Assembly: GCF_024580955.1 (NCBI RefSeq)
Contig: NZ_JANIKD010000013.1
Coordinates: forward strand, 18,146-82,145
Reading direction: 5' to 3'
Origin: Corynebacterium sp. 122RC1
GTDB taxonomy: Bacteria > Actinomycetota > Actinomycetes > Mycobacteriales > Mycobacteriaceae
DNA: 64,000 nt
Below, one piece after another: positions 42,971 to 52,242 of this stretch. The notes under the pieces were generated by a model. It had not been told where the DNA came from and searched no databases. It saw only the letters and a list, made by a program, of their open reading frames with translations. A program made the translations under genes and the position numbers. How positions within the stretch are numbered: position 1 is the first letter of the stretch; every line of letters starts with the position of its first letter.

Positions 42971-44239
42971 TTACTGCTTGTAGCTGCTGAGGAAGTTCCC
43001 CAAGCGCTCGATGGCATCTTCCAGTTGGCGGGCCCAAGGCAGCGTGACCACGCGGAAGTGATCCGGCTTTGGCCAGTTGAAGCCGGAACCGTGCACCATG
43101 AGAATCTTCTCTGCGCGCAGGAGGTCCAGCATGAGCTGGGAGTCATCGTGAATGTCGTAATAGTTGAGGTCCAACTTGGGGAACGCGTAGAGCGCACCCA
43201 TGGGCTTGACGCAGCTCACACCAGGAATCTCATTGAGCTTTTCCCAGGTGACGTTGCGCTGCTTCAGCAGGCGCCCGCCATCGCGAGTGAGTTCGTAGAT
43301 GGACTGGCGCCCACCAAGTGCCACCTGAATGGCGTGCTGTGCCGGTACATTTGCGCACAGGCGGGTGCCGGCGAGCAGGTCCAGGCCCTGGATGAAACCC
43401 TTGGCGTACTGCTTTGGGCCGGTGACAACCATCCAGCCGGCGCGGTAGCCTGCCACGCGGTAGGCCTTGGATAGGCCGTTGTAGGTGATGCACAAAAGGT
43501 CCGGTGCCAGGGAGGCGATGTTGATGTGTTCGGCATCGTCATACAAGATGCGGTCATAGATCTCATCGGCCAGGATCAACAGGTCATGCTCACGGGCAAT
43601 ATCCACAATCTCCTGCAGCACCTTGCGGGAGTACACCGCACCCGTTGGGTTGTTGGGGTTGATCACCACAATGGCTTTGGTTTTTTCCGTGACCTTGGAG
43701 CGGATGTCCTCAATGGAGGGGTTCCAGTTGTCCTCCTCATCACAGAGGTAGTGCACGGGCTTGCCGCCGGCCAGGGAAGTAGCGGCGGTCCACAGCGGGT
43801 AGTCCGGTGCGGGGATCAGCACTTCATCACCATTGTTGAGCAGCGCTTGGGTGGTCATGGAGATCAACTCGGAGACGCCGTTGCCCAGGTAGACGTCGTC
43901 AACGTCGAACTGCGGGAAGCCTTCAATCACCTCATAGCGGGTCACAATCGCGCGGCGCGCAGGGATAATGCCCTTGGAAGTGGAGTAGCCCTGGGAGGTG
44001 GGGAGGGCCGCAATCATGTCTCGCATGATCACGTCTGGGGCATCAAAGCCAAACAGGGCAGGGTTGCCGGTGTTGAGTTTGAGGATGCTGTGCCCGTCAA
44101 GCTCAAGGCGCTCAGCTTCCTCCGCCACGGGGCCACGGATTTCATACAGGACGTCTTTCATCTTCTCCGATTGATCGAAGATCCGACGGCTCCTGCGGGC
44201 CTGCTGGCGTGTTGGCTTCTGCTGCTTTTTCTCAGTCAC
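42971..44239 (-). CDS. alaT: Alanine aminotransferase AlaT
   Basis: A 422-residue fold-type I PLP aminotransferase using pyruvate and glutamate or valine. LNTGNPALFGFDAP opens the catalytic domain, NPNNPTGAVYS binds the cofactor, and the Schiff-base lysine is in YNGLSKAYRVAGYRAGW. The N-terminus is basic (KKQQKPTRQQARRSRR). High similarity in pattern to actinobacterial AlaT/AspC proteins. Confidence 0.93.
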   Translation of the reverse strand: MTEKKQQKPTRQQARRSRRIFDQSEKMKDVLYEIRGPVAEEAERLELDGHSILKLNTGNPALFGFDAPDVIMRDMIAALPTSQGYSTSKGIIPARRAIVTRYEVIEGFPQFDVDDVYLGNGVSELISMTTQALLNNGDEVLIPAPDYPLWTAATSLAGGKPVHYLCDEEDNWNPSIEDIRSKVTEKTKAIVVINPNNPTGAVYSRKVLQEIVDIAREHDLLILADEIYDRILYDDAEHINIASLAPDLLCITYNGLSKAYRVAGYRAGWMVVTGPKQYAKGFIQGLDLLAGTRLCANVPAQHAIQVALGGRQSIYELTRDGGRLLKQRNVTWEKLNEIPGVSCVKPMGALYAFPKLDLNYYDIHDDSQLMLDLLRAEKILMVHGSGFNWPKPDHFRVVTLPWARQLEDAIERLGNFLSSYKQ

Positions 44240-44269
44240 CCCGCCAATTCTAGCGTCCGCGCTTGTGCT

Positions 44270-44896
44270 TTAGCGCTTAAAGCGTTTCAGCAGATCGTTG
44301 GTGATCTCCAACGCGGTGTTGTTCAGCTCTGCAGCTCGTTGCTGACGGATGGCTTTTTGCTCTGCGCGCTGCTGCACGAGCACCGCCTGGCTGGCCATGA
44401 GTTGGCGCTGCTGCATCATGCGCAGTTCCCGCATGCGCTCACGTTCCAGTGCGCGGGCGCTCGGGGTGTACCAGTTGTCTGGCCCCACCTTCATCACGTA
44501 GAGCAGGATGAACACAATGGGGATGAGGGCCATTAGTGATGGAATCAGGATTCCTGCTTGGGGAATCGTGGAAAACGCAATACTGCCCACAAAGGCACCC
44601 ACGGTGGTCAGCCCCATGATGCCTGCGCGGGTATGGCGCCCGCGTTGGCGCAGCTCCTCAATTTCCCCGGCGGTGTAGGCGCGCCCAGCCTCCCCGAGCC
44701 GCGCGATGCCGTTTGGCAGGTCCTGGAACAGCACCTGTAGATCTGAGCGCATGACGGCGCTGGTGGCGTCGGTAAGCCTGCGTTCGTACTCCTCCATGGA
44801 GAGCCGCCCTTGGGCAAAGTGCGCCCCCAGATCATTGATCGCTTGCTCGCGTTCGGTGTCACTGATCCGGAAGTCTGGGGAGTAGGGGGAGGTCAT
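44270..44896 (-). CDS. DUF1707 membrane protein
   Basis: A 208-residue protein. Residues 8-60 are a DUF1707 domain (RISDTEREQAINDLGAHFAQGRLSMEEYERRL). Two hydrophobic segments follow at about 92-135. The C-terminal 60 residues are a charged, Gln/Arg-rich coiled helix. DUF1707 proteins are small actinobacterial envelope proteins of unknown role. It diverges from phoH2. Confidence 0.88.
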   Translation of the reverse strand: MTSPYSPDFRISDTEREQAINDLGAHFAQGRLSMEEYERRLTDATSAVMRSDLQVLFQDLPNGIARLGEAGRAYTAGEIEELRQRGRHTRAGIMGLTTVGAFVGSIAFSTIPQAGILIPSLMALIPIVFILLYVMKVGPDNWYTPSARALERERMRELRMMQQRQLMASQAVLVQQRAEQKAIRQQRAAELNNTALEITNDLLKRFKR

Positions 44897-45020
44897 GGTT
44901 TCAAGATTTTAGTGGAGAATTGGCCGTAGAGGGGAGGGGTCAGGAAATTCACAGCTCATTCACCGGCAGGCAACTTCCCGGCCTCATTGCTTCCGGAACG
45001 GCTGCGTAGTGTGCACACAT

Positions 45021-46223
45021 GTGACCACTTACGTGCTTGATACCTCCGTGTTGTTGTCCGACCCTTGGGCGTTCACCAAGTTTGCCGAGCACCCGGTGGT
45101 GCTGCCGCTGGTGGTGATCAACGAGCTTGAGGCCAAACGCCACCACCCTGAACTCGGCTGGTTTGCCCGCGAAACGCTGCGCCACCTGGAGGAACTGCGG
45201 GTGGAACATGGCACGTTGCACAAGCCGGTGCCTGCGAACAACCAGCAAGGCACGGTGCGGGTGGAGCTGAACAACCAAAACATGGAGGTGCTGCCCTCCG
45301 CGATGCGTGAACCTTCCGGCGACCACCGCATCCTCGCCTGCGCCCTCGGCATTGAGGACGCGGTGCTGGTGACCAAGGACATCCCGCTGCGCGTCAAAGC
45401 CGGCGCCGTGGGCCTGCCCGCTGAGGATTACCGCGCCCAAGATGTGCAATTCAGCGGCTACAGCGGCTTTGTGGAAGAACCCACCGACCCCGCCACGCTC
45501 CCCATCCACTGCGGCCTCAAGCTTTCCGACGGCACCTTGGCCCGTGTGGGGCACGGCGGTAGTGTGCGGCCGGTGCCGAACAAAGAAGTGTTTGGCGTTT
45601 GGGGGCGTTCCGATGAGCAACGCATTGCCATTGACCTGCTCACCGATGAGCAAGTGGGGATCGTGTCTATCGGCGGGCCGGCGGGTACTGGGAAGTCCGC
45701 ACTCGCGCTGTGCGCCGGTCTGGACGCCGTGTTGGAACAGCGCACACAGCGGCGCATTGTGGTGTTCCGCCCGCTCTACGCGGTAGGCGGCCAAGACTTG
45801 GGCTACCTTCCGGGGAGCGAATCGGAGAAGATGGCGCCCTGGTCCCAGGCGGTTTACGACACTCTCGAGGGCATAGTGAGTGACAACGTGATCGCCGAGG
45901 TGGAACAGCGCGGCCTTCTGGAAGTTCTGCCACTAACCCACATCCGCGGACGCTCCCTGCATGACAGCTTTGTGATCGTGGACGAGGCCCAATCTCTTGA
46001 GCGAACCGTCCTCCTCACCGTGCTTTCGCGCCTCGGCCGAGGCTCCCGTGTGGTGCTCACCCACGACGTCGCCCAACGCGACAACCTCCGCGTAGGCCGC
46101 CATGACGGCATCCAAGCCGTCATCGAAAAACTCAAAGGCAACCCCCTGTTTGCCCACATCAACCTCCGCCATTCTGAACGCTCCGCCATAGCCGAGCTTG
46201 TGACCAGCATGTTGATGGAATAG
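45021..46223 (+). CDS. phoH2: PhoH2-type PIN-ATPase RNA helicase/RNase
   Basis: A 400-residue two-domain protein. Residues 1-140 form a PIN RNase ([44 protein letters not shown]) and residues 200-400 form a PhoH ATPase ([18 protein letters not shown] as Walker [12 protein letters not shown] as Walker B, SRVVLTHD). It unwinds and cleaves RNA; mycobacterial PhoH2 is a known example. GTG 45021 is chosen (VTTYVLDTS). Confidence 0.93.
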   Translation: MTTYVLDTSVLLSDPWAFTKFAEHPVVLPLVVINELEAKRHHPELGWFARETLRHLEELRVEHGTLHKPVPANNQQGTVRVELNNQNMEVLPSAMREPSGDHRILACALGIEDAVLVTKDIPLRVKAGAVGLPAEDYRAQDVQFSGYSGFVEEPTDPATLPIHCGLKLSDGTLARVGHGGSVRPVPNKEVFGVWGRSDEQRIAIDLLTDEQVGIVSIGGPAGTGKSALALCAGLDAVLEQRTQRRIVVFRPLYAVGGQDLGYLPGSESEKMAPWSQAVYDTLEGIVSDNVIAEVEQRGLLEVLPLTHIRGRSLHDSFVIVDEAQSLERTVLLTVLSRLGRGSRVVLTHDVAQRDNLRVGRHDGIQAVIEKLKGNPLFAHINLRHSERSAIAELVTSMLME

Positions 46224-46310
46224 AAGCTCGGTTACTAGAGGGGTGCTGGTGTCGGTTCCAGTGCCGGTGCCGGAGCTGGTTCCGGTTCCAATTCAGGCGC
46301 TGGTGCGCCT

Positions 46311-49193
46311 TTAGGGTGTGGCTTCCGGCTTCGGTGGTGCGATCGGTGCCTGTACAGGTGCCGACGTCCCAGGTGCCGGTGGTACACCTGGAGCCGGAGG
46401 AGCCGGGGGAGCTGGTGGTGTGGCTGGCGCTGGTGGTGTGGGTGGCACAGGTACTGAAACAGAAGGTGCGGCGGGGGCTGCTGGAGCTGAAGGCACTGGT
46501 GGCACAGCCGGAACTGCAGGCGCCGGAGAAGACGGAGGTGTTGGAGGCACGGGCGGTGCAGATACTGTGGGCGCGCCAGGTACTGAGATTGCCGGTGGAG
46601 CAGGTGGAGCAGGTGGCGCTGCCGGTGTTGGTTGGCTGGCCGGGGCTGGTGGCGCCGCGGGAGCTGCCGGTGGAGCAGGTGGGGCCGGTACCGAAACAGA
46701 TGGAGCAACCGGAGCTACCGGGGCTGCCGGAGCGGCAGGAGCGGCAGGAGCTGTGGGAGCGGCGGGTACTTGAGGTGCTGGGGCAGGAGGCGCGGTAACA
46801 ACCGGAGGTATCGGCACAGTCGGGCTAGCGGGAGCGGGCACTGCCGGTGCGGCTGGCACAGCAGGCGCAGCTGGCGCTGGTACAGAAGGAACTGACACGA
46901 CTGGAGCTACCGGAGCTGCCGGAGCTGCCGGAGCTACAGGAGCAGCAGGGGCAGAAGGTGCTGCGGGCGCAGGTGGTGCCGTCTGCTTCGCTCCTGCTAC
47001 CGCTGCCGGCGAAGTAGCGCCGGCTCCGCCCGCTGAATCCTGACCGATGCCCTTTTTGGTGCCCTTCTCCTGTGTAGGCCCGGTGGGTAGGGCGTGGCGG
47101 ATGGGTTCGTCAAGGTAGGAGGGGGTGCGTGGGGTGGGGAGGGTGCCGTCGGTGGTGAGGATGGAGTCGCGGAGCATTTGCGCCACGTCCTTGACCTGCG
47201 GTGTGGCGTCGGAACCCGTGCCGGCACCAGCCGCTTTCACGCCGCCGACCATCATGGTGTTGCAGAATGGGCAACCCACGGCGATTTCGGCGGCGCCGGT
47301 GCCAATTGCTTCAGCTGCGCGGTTTTCATTGATGCGCGTGCCCAGGTTTTCCTCCATGAACATGCGTGCACCGCCTGCGCCACAGCAGAAACCTTCGTTG
47401 CGGTTACGCGGCATCTCGATGAGCGCGCCGGTACCGGCAGCGGCCTCGATGAGTTCTCGTGGTGGATCAAACACCTTGTTGTGACGGCCCAGGAAGCAGG
47501 GGTCATGGTAGGTGATTGGTTTGCGATTTTCGGGGCCGCGGGAAACGGGGGTGAGCAGGCCGTCGCGGACCAGGCGGTTCAGGAGCTGGGTGTGGTGGAA
47601 GACGTCGTAGTGTCCGTCAAAGTCGGGGTACTCGTTGCGCAGCGTGTTGAAGCAGTGCGGACAGGTGGTAATGATCTTGCGCTGCCCCTTGGGGTGCTGG
47701 GCAAAGGCCTCGTCAAGGGTTGCCACGTTTTCCGCGGCCAACATTTGGAAGAGGAACTCGTTGCCAGCGCGGCGGGCGGGGTCACCGGTGCAGGTTTCAC
47801 CCTTGGAGAGCACAGCAAACTTCACACCCGCGGTGTGCAGCAACTCCACTACCGCGCGGCTGGTGCGGCGGCCGGCGTCGTCAAAAGCACCTGCGCAGCC
47901 CACCCAGAACAGGTACTCGAAGTCACCGTCGCCAACCTCCGGGACCTCAATGCCGTCGCGGCGAGCTTCCTCGATCCAAGAGGCGCGTTCCGCCTGGTTG
48001 CGGCCCCAAGGGTTGCCCTTGACCTCAAGGTTTTTGAACAGGCTCCCCAGCTCGCCGGGGAACTCGGATTCGCTGAGCACTTGGTAGCGGCGCATGTTGG
48101 CAACGTGGTCAATGTGCTCAATGTCCACCGGGCACTGCTCCACGCAGGCGCCGCAGTTAGTGCAGGACCACAGGGCGTCCTCATTGGTGACGAGCTTGCT
48201 GCCCTCGGGGTCCAAAAGGACGTCGCGCAGGTCCGTAACCAGCAGCTTGGGGCTTAGCGGCTTTTCCGTGTGCCACGCGGGGCACTGGTCCTGGCAGCGG
48301 CCACACTCGGTACAGGTTGCGGTGTCCAGCAGCATCTTCCACGGCGCGTGCTCACGCAATCCGACGCCCAACACGTCCTCATCATCCACCGTCTCCAAGG
48401 TGAGTTCGCGCCCCTTGGACACCATGGGCGTGAGCTTACCCAGGGCCTTTTCGCCCGTTGGGTTGCGTTGGAAGAAGAGGTTGAAAAACGCCAGGATGCG
48501 GTGCCAGGCCACACCCCAGGTGATGCGGCGGCCCACCACCGCGAGCCACAGCATGCCGGTGAGCAGCTTGACCAGCGCGAACGCACTCACCATTACGGAG
48601 CTTGCCGGCAGCAGAGCCGCAAGGTGAATGGTGAGGAAATCTGTGACCGGGGAGCCGTGGCCAAAGGTGGCAATCTTGCCTGCCTTCACGGCCAGCATGC
48701 CAAGCGCCTCAAGAAGCACCACGGCCTCCACAAAGTAGGCGGCGCGGGCGTTGGACCCGTAGAAGCGGGATACCCGATCCTTCCCGCCACTTACCAGGCG
48801 CACCGCGATGAGGAACAAAATACCCAGCGTGGTGCCCACGGCGAGCACTTCCTCAAGGAAGTGGTACACGCCCCAGTCCTTGAGCAGCGGCCAGCCGCCG
48901 GCGGGGTTAAACGTTTGAATATAGGCCTCAAACCACACCACCACGCCCAGCAAGAACCCCAGCATCACAAACCAGTGCGCCACGGCGACCGCCGGTTTGC
49001 GCATCAGTTCCGTGTGGAAGAAGGCCTCCTTCAGCGTCTGCGCGCCGCGGCGCAGCGGGCGGTTGGTGCGCCCCGGCGAGGGTTCACCCGCAGCGATAGT
49101 CCGGTAGAGCTTCAAGCAGGCGCTGAGGAAGATCCACCACGCGGGCAGGGAGAGTACAAGGCCGATGGTGCCAATGAGATATTCAACGGGCAT
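46311..49193 (-). CDS. Membrane Fe-S reductase (HdrD/GlcF-like) with long Ala/Pro tail
   Basis: A 960-residue protein. Residues 1-240 hold about five membrane segments. Residues 294-304 (CTECGRCQDQC) and 344-354 (CTNCGACVEQC) bind two 4Fe-4S clusters. CCG domains with HDPCFLGRH and GFCCGAGGARM follow near 590-650. Its overall plan equals mycobacterial Rv0338c. The last about 220 residues are a low-complexity Ala/Pro/Val tail. Quinone-linked electron transfer is likely, but substrate unknown. No heme ligands were mapped. Confidence 0.88.
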   Translation of the reverse strand: MPVEYLIGTIGLVLSLPAWWIFLSACLKLYRTIAAGEPSPGRTNRPLRRGAQTLKEAFFHTELMRKPAVAVAHWFVMLGFLLGVVVWFEAYIQTFNPAGGWPLLKDWGVYHFLEEVLAVGTTLGILFLIAVRLVSGGKDRVSRFYGSNARAAYFVEAVVLLEALGMLAVKAGKIATFGHGSPVTDFLTIHLAALLPASSVMVSAFALVKLLTGMLWLAVVGRRITWGVAWHRILAFFNLFFQRNPTGEKALGKLTPMVSKGRELTLETVDDEDVLGVGLREHAPWKMLLDTATCTECGRCQDQCPAWHTEKPLSPKLLVTDLRDVLLDPEGSKLVTNEDALWSCTNCGACVEQCPVDIEHIDHVANMRRYQVLSESEFPGELGSLFKNLEVKGNPWGRNQAERASWIEEARRDGIEVPEVGDGDFEYLFWVGCAGAFDDAGRRTSRAVVELLHTAGVKFAVLSKGETCTGDPARRAGNEFLFQMLAAENVATLDEAFAQHPKGQRKIITTCPHCFNTLRNEYPDFDGHYDVFHHTQLLNRLVRDGLLTPVSRGPENRKPITYHDPCFLGRHNKVFDPPRELIEAAAGTGALIEMPRNRNEGFCCGAGGARMFMEENLGTRINENRAAEAIGTGAAEIAVGCPFCNTMMVGGVKAAGAGTGSDATPQVKDVAQMLRDSILTTDGTLPTPRTPSYLDEPIRHALPTGPTQEKGTKKGIGQDSAGGAGATSPAAVAGAKQTAPPAPAAPSAPAAPVAPAAPAAPVAPVVSVPSVPAPAAPAVPAAPAVPAPASPTVPIPPVVTAPPAPAPQVPAAPTAPAAPAAPAAPVAPVAPSVSVPAPPAPPAAPAAPPAPASQPTPAAPPAPPAPPAISVPGAPTVSAPPVPPTPPSSPAPAVPAVPPVPSAPAAPAAPSVSVPVPPTPPAPATPPAPPAPPAPGVPPAPGTSAPVQAPIAPPKPEATP

Positions 49194-49208
49194 GGGTATT
49201 AGTAGACA

Positions 49209-49637
49209 CTAGAAGCACACCGGAGCGCCATGCGCCGTGGCCACGAACTCTTCCCACTGAGCCAGGGTGCGGTCGCTGGGAATGTCCAGCGTGCCGATCC
49301 AAGGCGTGAAGGGGACGCCGCGCTCCCGGAGAAAGGTGTGGAAATCAGGCAGGGGGCGAGAGGTGGCAGCAAGAGCCTTTTCGACGTCACGCTCGCTGGT
49401 GAGCACCGCATCAAACGCCGCTTCGAGTTCCTGGGGACTGAGTGAAACGTTGCCGGTCACACGGATTTTACGAGCGAGTGGGTGGCTGGTGCGCAGTGCT
49501 GCGATTCCTACGGGTGCTGGAAGGGAGTCGATGAGTTCCACCTCAATGGTGGGGTTGCAGCGCATGATCAGATCCAAGGTGTAAAGGCCGCGGGCGTTTG
49601 CGCCAACAATTGCTATGCGAGGTGCTTTGTGAGGCAT
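49209..49637 (-). CDS. Shortened FprA-like ferredoxin reductase relative
   Basis: A 142-residue protein. Residues 1-75 parallel the N-terminus of the neighbouring fpr2 product (RIAIVGANARGLYTLDLI, IDSLPAPVGI), but the FAD glycine motif is degenerate. Residues 95-135 (DFHTFLRERGVPFTPWIGT) parallel its C-terminal end. The whole central NADP domain is absent. ATG 49637 has AAGGATGCC upstream; ATG 49643 is possible. An McbR-like site lies 27 bases upstream. Role unknown. Confidence 0.65.
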   Translation of the reverse strand: MPHKAPRIAIVGANARGLYTLDLIMRCNPTIEVELIDSLPAPVGIAALRTSHPLARKIRVTGNVSLSPQELEAAFDAVLTSERDVEKALAATSRPLPDFHTFLRERGVPFTPWIGTLDIPSDRTLAQWEEFVATAHGAPVCF

Positions 49638-49663
49638 GGGCATCCTTTCCTTGATCCAATTAC

Positions 49664-49679
49664 TAGACTGAGCTGTCTG
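49664..49679. promoter_or_regulatory. McbR-type operator upstream of the short FprA-like gene
   Basis: TAGAC-tgagct-GTCTG, one base from the McbR consensus TAGAC-N6-GTCTA known in C. glutamicum. Located between the divergent FprA-like and DUF202 genes. Confidence 0.6.
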
Positions 49680-49762
49680 CGAGTATAGAACTAAGCAGTC
49701 TGTAGTAAGGAAGGGGGTCATGTTTTATGCTGGTCACTGGCTCGTGAATATGAATAAAATTC

Positions 49763-49778
49763 TAGACCGAGCTGTACA
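49763..49778. promoter_or_regulatory. McbR-like operator upstream of the DUF202 genes
   Basis: TAGAC-cgagct-GTACA, with two changes in the right half-site and a spacer nearly identical to that of the site at 49664. It lies 27 bases before the GTG of the DUF202 gene. Confidence 0.45.
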
Positions 49779-49804
49779 GTTGCGGGAATTTTGAGGAGGA
49801 ACTC

Positions 49805-50194
49805 GTGGACCACATGGACGATCAGCGCGGGGCGCTGAGCAAACTCCTCTTTCCCAAAGGCAGTGACCCCGACCCCCGCTTCACCCTAGCCAACGAGCGC
49901 ACCTTCCTGGCGTGGATCCGTACCGCATTGGCCCTTCTCGCAGGCGGGATTGCCGCCGATGCCTTTGCCGCCCCACTGGCGCAGGAAGGGGTAAGACAGT
50001 GGGAAATCCTTGCTTTGGTGTTACCCATTTTCGGTTTCCTGGTGGCCGCTTCGGCGCTGATCAGGTGGGTGCGGGTGGAACGTGCGATGCGCGAGGGCCG
50101 CTCTTTGCCCGTGCCTGGGGGCGCTGTGCTCGTCGGCACCGCTGTGCTCGTGGCCGCCGTAATTCTCTGGAGTGTTGGTGCGGGCGCCGCATGA
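49805..50194 (+). CDS. DUF202 (YidH-type) membrane protein
   Basis: A 129-residue protein with a TLANERTFLAWIRTALALLAGG signature of DUF202 and three hydrophobic segments. GTG 49805 follows GAGGAGGAACTC. Its function is unknown. Its end overlaps the second DUF202 gene by 23 bases, so the two are probably made together and may pair in the membrane. Confidence 0.88.
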   Translation: MDHMDDQRGALSKLLFPKGSDPDPRFTLANERTFLAWIRTALALLAGGIAADAFAAPLAQEGVRQWEILALVLPIFGFLVAASALIRWVRVERAMREGRSLPVPGGAVLVGTAVLVAAVILWSVGAGAA

Positions 50195-50474
50195 TGATCC
50201 CGGCAGGCAGCCTGAGCGCACGCTGCTCGCCTGGGATCGCACGCTGCTTGCACTGATCACACTCGCGCTGTTGCACCTGCGTTTTGGTGCAGCATCCTGG
50301 GTGTTTGGGGTGCTCACACTCGCGATGCTGCTGCCTGTGGCGCTTACCTGGATGCGCCGCTACCTGCGGCAATCACGTGGGATCTTGAGCGGGCGCTACG
50401 AGCCGGCGGCGGAGCTGGTGTGTTTCAGCGCGCTGGCAACGTGCGGCTTGTGCGTGGTTGTTGCGCTTGGGTGA
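50172..50474 (+). CDS. Second DUF202-type membrane protein
   Basis: A 100-residue protein with PERTLLAWDRTLLALITLALLHLR, a shorter version of the DUF202 motif, and three hydrophobic segments. GTG 50172 or GTG 50178 can start it, both within the end of the upstream gene. Such pairs of DUF202 proteins are common in Corynebacterium. Confidence 0.82.
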   Translation: MLVRAPHDDPGRQPERTLLAWDRTLLALITLALLHLRFGAASWVFGVLTLAMLLPVALTWMRRYLRQSRGILSGRYEPAAELVCFSALATCGLCVVVALG

Positions 50475-50549
50475 GGGGAGGGAGCGGGAGTGGGGTTGCC
50501 GGGGCCCGCGCCACGCGCTGTACCTAAGTTCCGATCAACCGTGCTCAGC

Positions 50550-50590
50550 AAAAAAAGGGCCTCACTCCGAAAGCAATCGAAGCCAGGCCC
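50550..50590 (-). terminator. Terminator of fpr2
   Basis: On the minus strand GGGCCT pairs with AGGCCC across a 22-base loop, followed by seven T residues, 19 bases after the fpr2 stop. Confidence 0.82.
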
Positions 50591-50608
50591 CAACACCCAA
50601 TGAACTGC

Positions 50609-51955
50609 TTAGCTGCGGGAGTGCTCCACCATGTCAGCCCACTCCACAACCTTCTTGCGCTCGCGGCCCTCGGCCTCGCCGAAGGCGCGCTCGGCGGCGT
50701 CAAGCTGATGCCAGCCTTCCCAGGTGGTGTATTCCACGCCGCGCTCGGTGAGCAAGGTGGTGATGTCGCCATCCTTGCCTGGGGTGAGGCGGCCCTCGGC
50801 GGCGTCGCGCAAGAGCATGTCCGTGGTTTCCTTGGCGTCGGACTTGGTGTTGCCAATCAGGCCAACTGGGCCACGCTTGATCCAGCCGGTGGCGTACAGG
50901 CCTGGGACGATGTTGCCCGCTTCGTCCAGCACGTGGCCGCCGTCGTTAGGGATCACGGCGCGCTCTTGGTCAAATGGGACGTCATCCACGGCGTCGGAGC
51001 GGTAGCCCACGGCGCGGTAAATTGCCTGCACAGGCCAGTCGGTGAACTTGCCGGTGCCGCGTACACCGCCATTGCCGTCCAGCTCCGTGCGTTCGGTGCG
51101 AAGGCCCACTACCTTGCCGTCCTTGCCCAAGATCTCCACAGGGTTTTCAAACATGTGGATCTGCAAGGTGTGCGGTGCTTCCTTGGGTTCGCGGATGGCG
51201 TACTGTTCCAGGATCTGGCACACCAAGTCCTGGGACTTGGAGTCGCGGCGGGCCTGCTCGGAGGCGGCGTCGTAGTCAATATCCTCTGGGTCCACCACAA
51301 CATTGATGTTTGGTGAGTGGTCCAGCTCCTTGAGCTCCTGTGGAGTGAACTTGGCCTGTGCTGGGCCGCGACGGCCGAACACGTGAACCTCCTCGGCCTG
51401 GTTCTGCTTCAGGGACTCGTACACATTGTCCGGGATTTCGGTGACCAGCAGCTCGTCGCCGGTCTTGGCCAAAATGCGGGCCACGTCCAAGCCCACGTTG
51501 CCCACACCAATCACGGCTACCTGCTTGGCGCTGAGGTCCCAGGAGCGTTCAAAGCGTGGGTTGCCGTCGTAGAAGCCCACGAACTCCGCTGCGCCGAAGT
51601 TGCCTTCAAGGTCGGAGCCTGGGATGTTCAGGTCGCGGTCTGCAACTGCGCCGGTGGCAAAGACTACAGCGTCATAGTGATCAAGGAGTTCTTCCACCGT
51701 GAGGTTCGTCCCAATGTGGATGTTGCCCAGCAGGCGGATGTTAGGGGTGTCCAGCACGCGGTGCAGAGAGGTGATGATGCCCTTGATGCGTGGGTGGTCA
51801 GGGGCCACGCCGTAGCGGATCAGGCCGAAGGGGGCTGGCATCTGCTCGATGAGGTCAATGTGGATCTCGCCCGCGGCGTTCTTTGCCAGCAGGTCAGAGG
51901 CGTAAATGCCGGCGGGGCCGGCGCCAATCACGGCAACCTTCAAGGGTGCATTCAT
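50609..51955 (-). CDS. fpr2: Ferredoxin/flavodoxin-NADP reductase of sulfite reduction
   Basis: A 448-residue FprA-type flavoprotein passing electrons from NADPH to ferredoxin for sulfite reductase. FAD motif VAVIGAGPAGIYASDLL at residues 8-24, NADP motif VAVIGVGNVGLDVARIL near 155, and the C-terminal GWIKRGPVGLIGNTKSDA. ATG 51955 (MNAPLKV) is preferred over 51970. It is divergent from cysI with perfect McbR operators between, as in C. glutamicum. Confidence 0.9.
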   Translation of the reverse strand: MNAPLKVAVIGAGPAGIYASDLLAKNAAGEIHIDLIEQMPAPFGLIRYGVAPDHPRIKGIITSLHRVLDTPNIRLLGNIHIGTNLTVEELLDHYDAVVFATGAVADRDLNIPGSDLEGNFGAAEFVGFYDGNPRFERSWDLSAKQVAVIGVGNVGLDVARILAKTGDELLVTEIPDNVYESLKQNQAEEVHVFGRRGPAQAKFTPQELKELDHSPNINVVVDPEDIDYDAASEQARRDSKSQDLVCQILEQYAIREPKEAPHTLQIHMFENPVEILGKDGKVVGLRTERTELDGNGGVRGTGKFTDWPVQAIYRAVGYRSDAVDDVPFDQERAVIPNDGGHVLDEAGNIVPGLYATGWIKRGPVGLIGNTKSDAKETTDMLLRDAAEGRLTPGKDGDITTLLTERGVEYTTWEGWHQLDAAERAFGEAEGRERKKVVEWADMVEHSRS

Positions 51956-51979
51956 TTCTTGGAACTCCATTTCCGTTCA

Positions 51980-51995
51980 TAGACCAAGTGGTCTA
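51980..51995. promoter_or_regulatory. McbR operator upstream of fpr2
   Basis: TAGAC-caagtg-GTCTA, a perfect match to the McbR consensus, 25 bases before the fpr2 start. McbR is the TetR-type repressor of sulfur and methionine genes. Confidence 0.85.
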
Positions 51996-52081
51996 AAAGC
52001 TAGGTGGAAAAAATCTTCCTTGCAAACTTTTCTACCATTTTTATTCACATTTGTACGCGCCCAAGCTGTATAAATGGGGAG

Positions 52082-52119
52082 TAGACCGGTAGGTCTAATT
52101 GCATAGACCGCTCGGTACA
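52082..52119. promoter_or_regulatory. Two McbR operators upstream of cysI
   Basis: TAGAC-cggtag-GTCTA at 52082-52097 is perfect. TAGAC-cgctcg-GTACA at 52104-52119 matches the left half fully. Their centres are 22 bases apart, two helical turns, so dimers could bind side by side. Confidence 0.8.
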
Positions 52120-52242
52120 GATAGGTTTTGCAGAAGTTTGGTGGTGAGTGATTCCACAACCAAAATCGGCAAGTTGGTGACGTCGGTACGCAACCGCTGC
52201 CACCACGAGCAACTACACACCCAGTATCCAGCAAGGAGCGCC

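Noticed and set aside
46318..46773. Gly-rich 151-residue protein antisense to the Ala/Pro tail
   Set aside because: Ala/Pro codons read backwards give Gly/Arg; it is a mirror of the tail repeats without its own signals.
49680..49700. A further McbR site (TAGAA-N7-GTCTG)
   Set aside because: Wrong spacing and a changed left half-site; likely a chance partial match.
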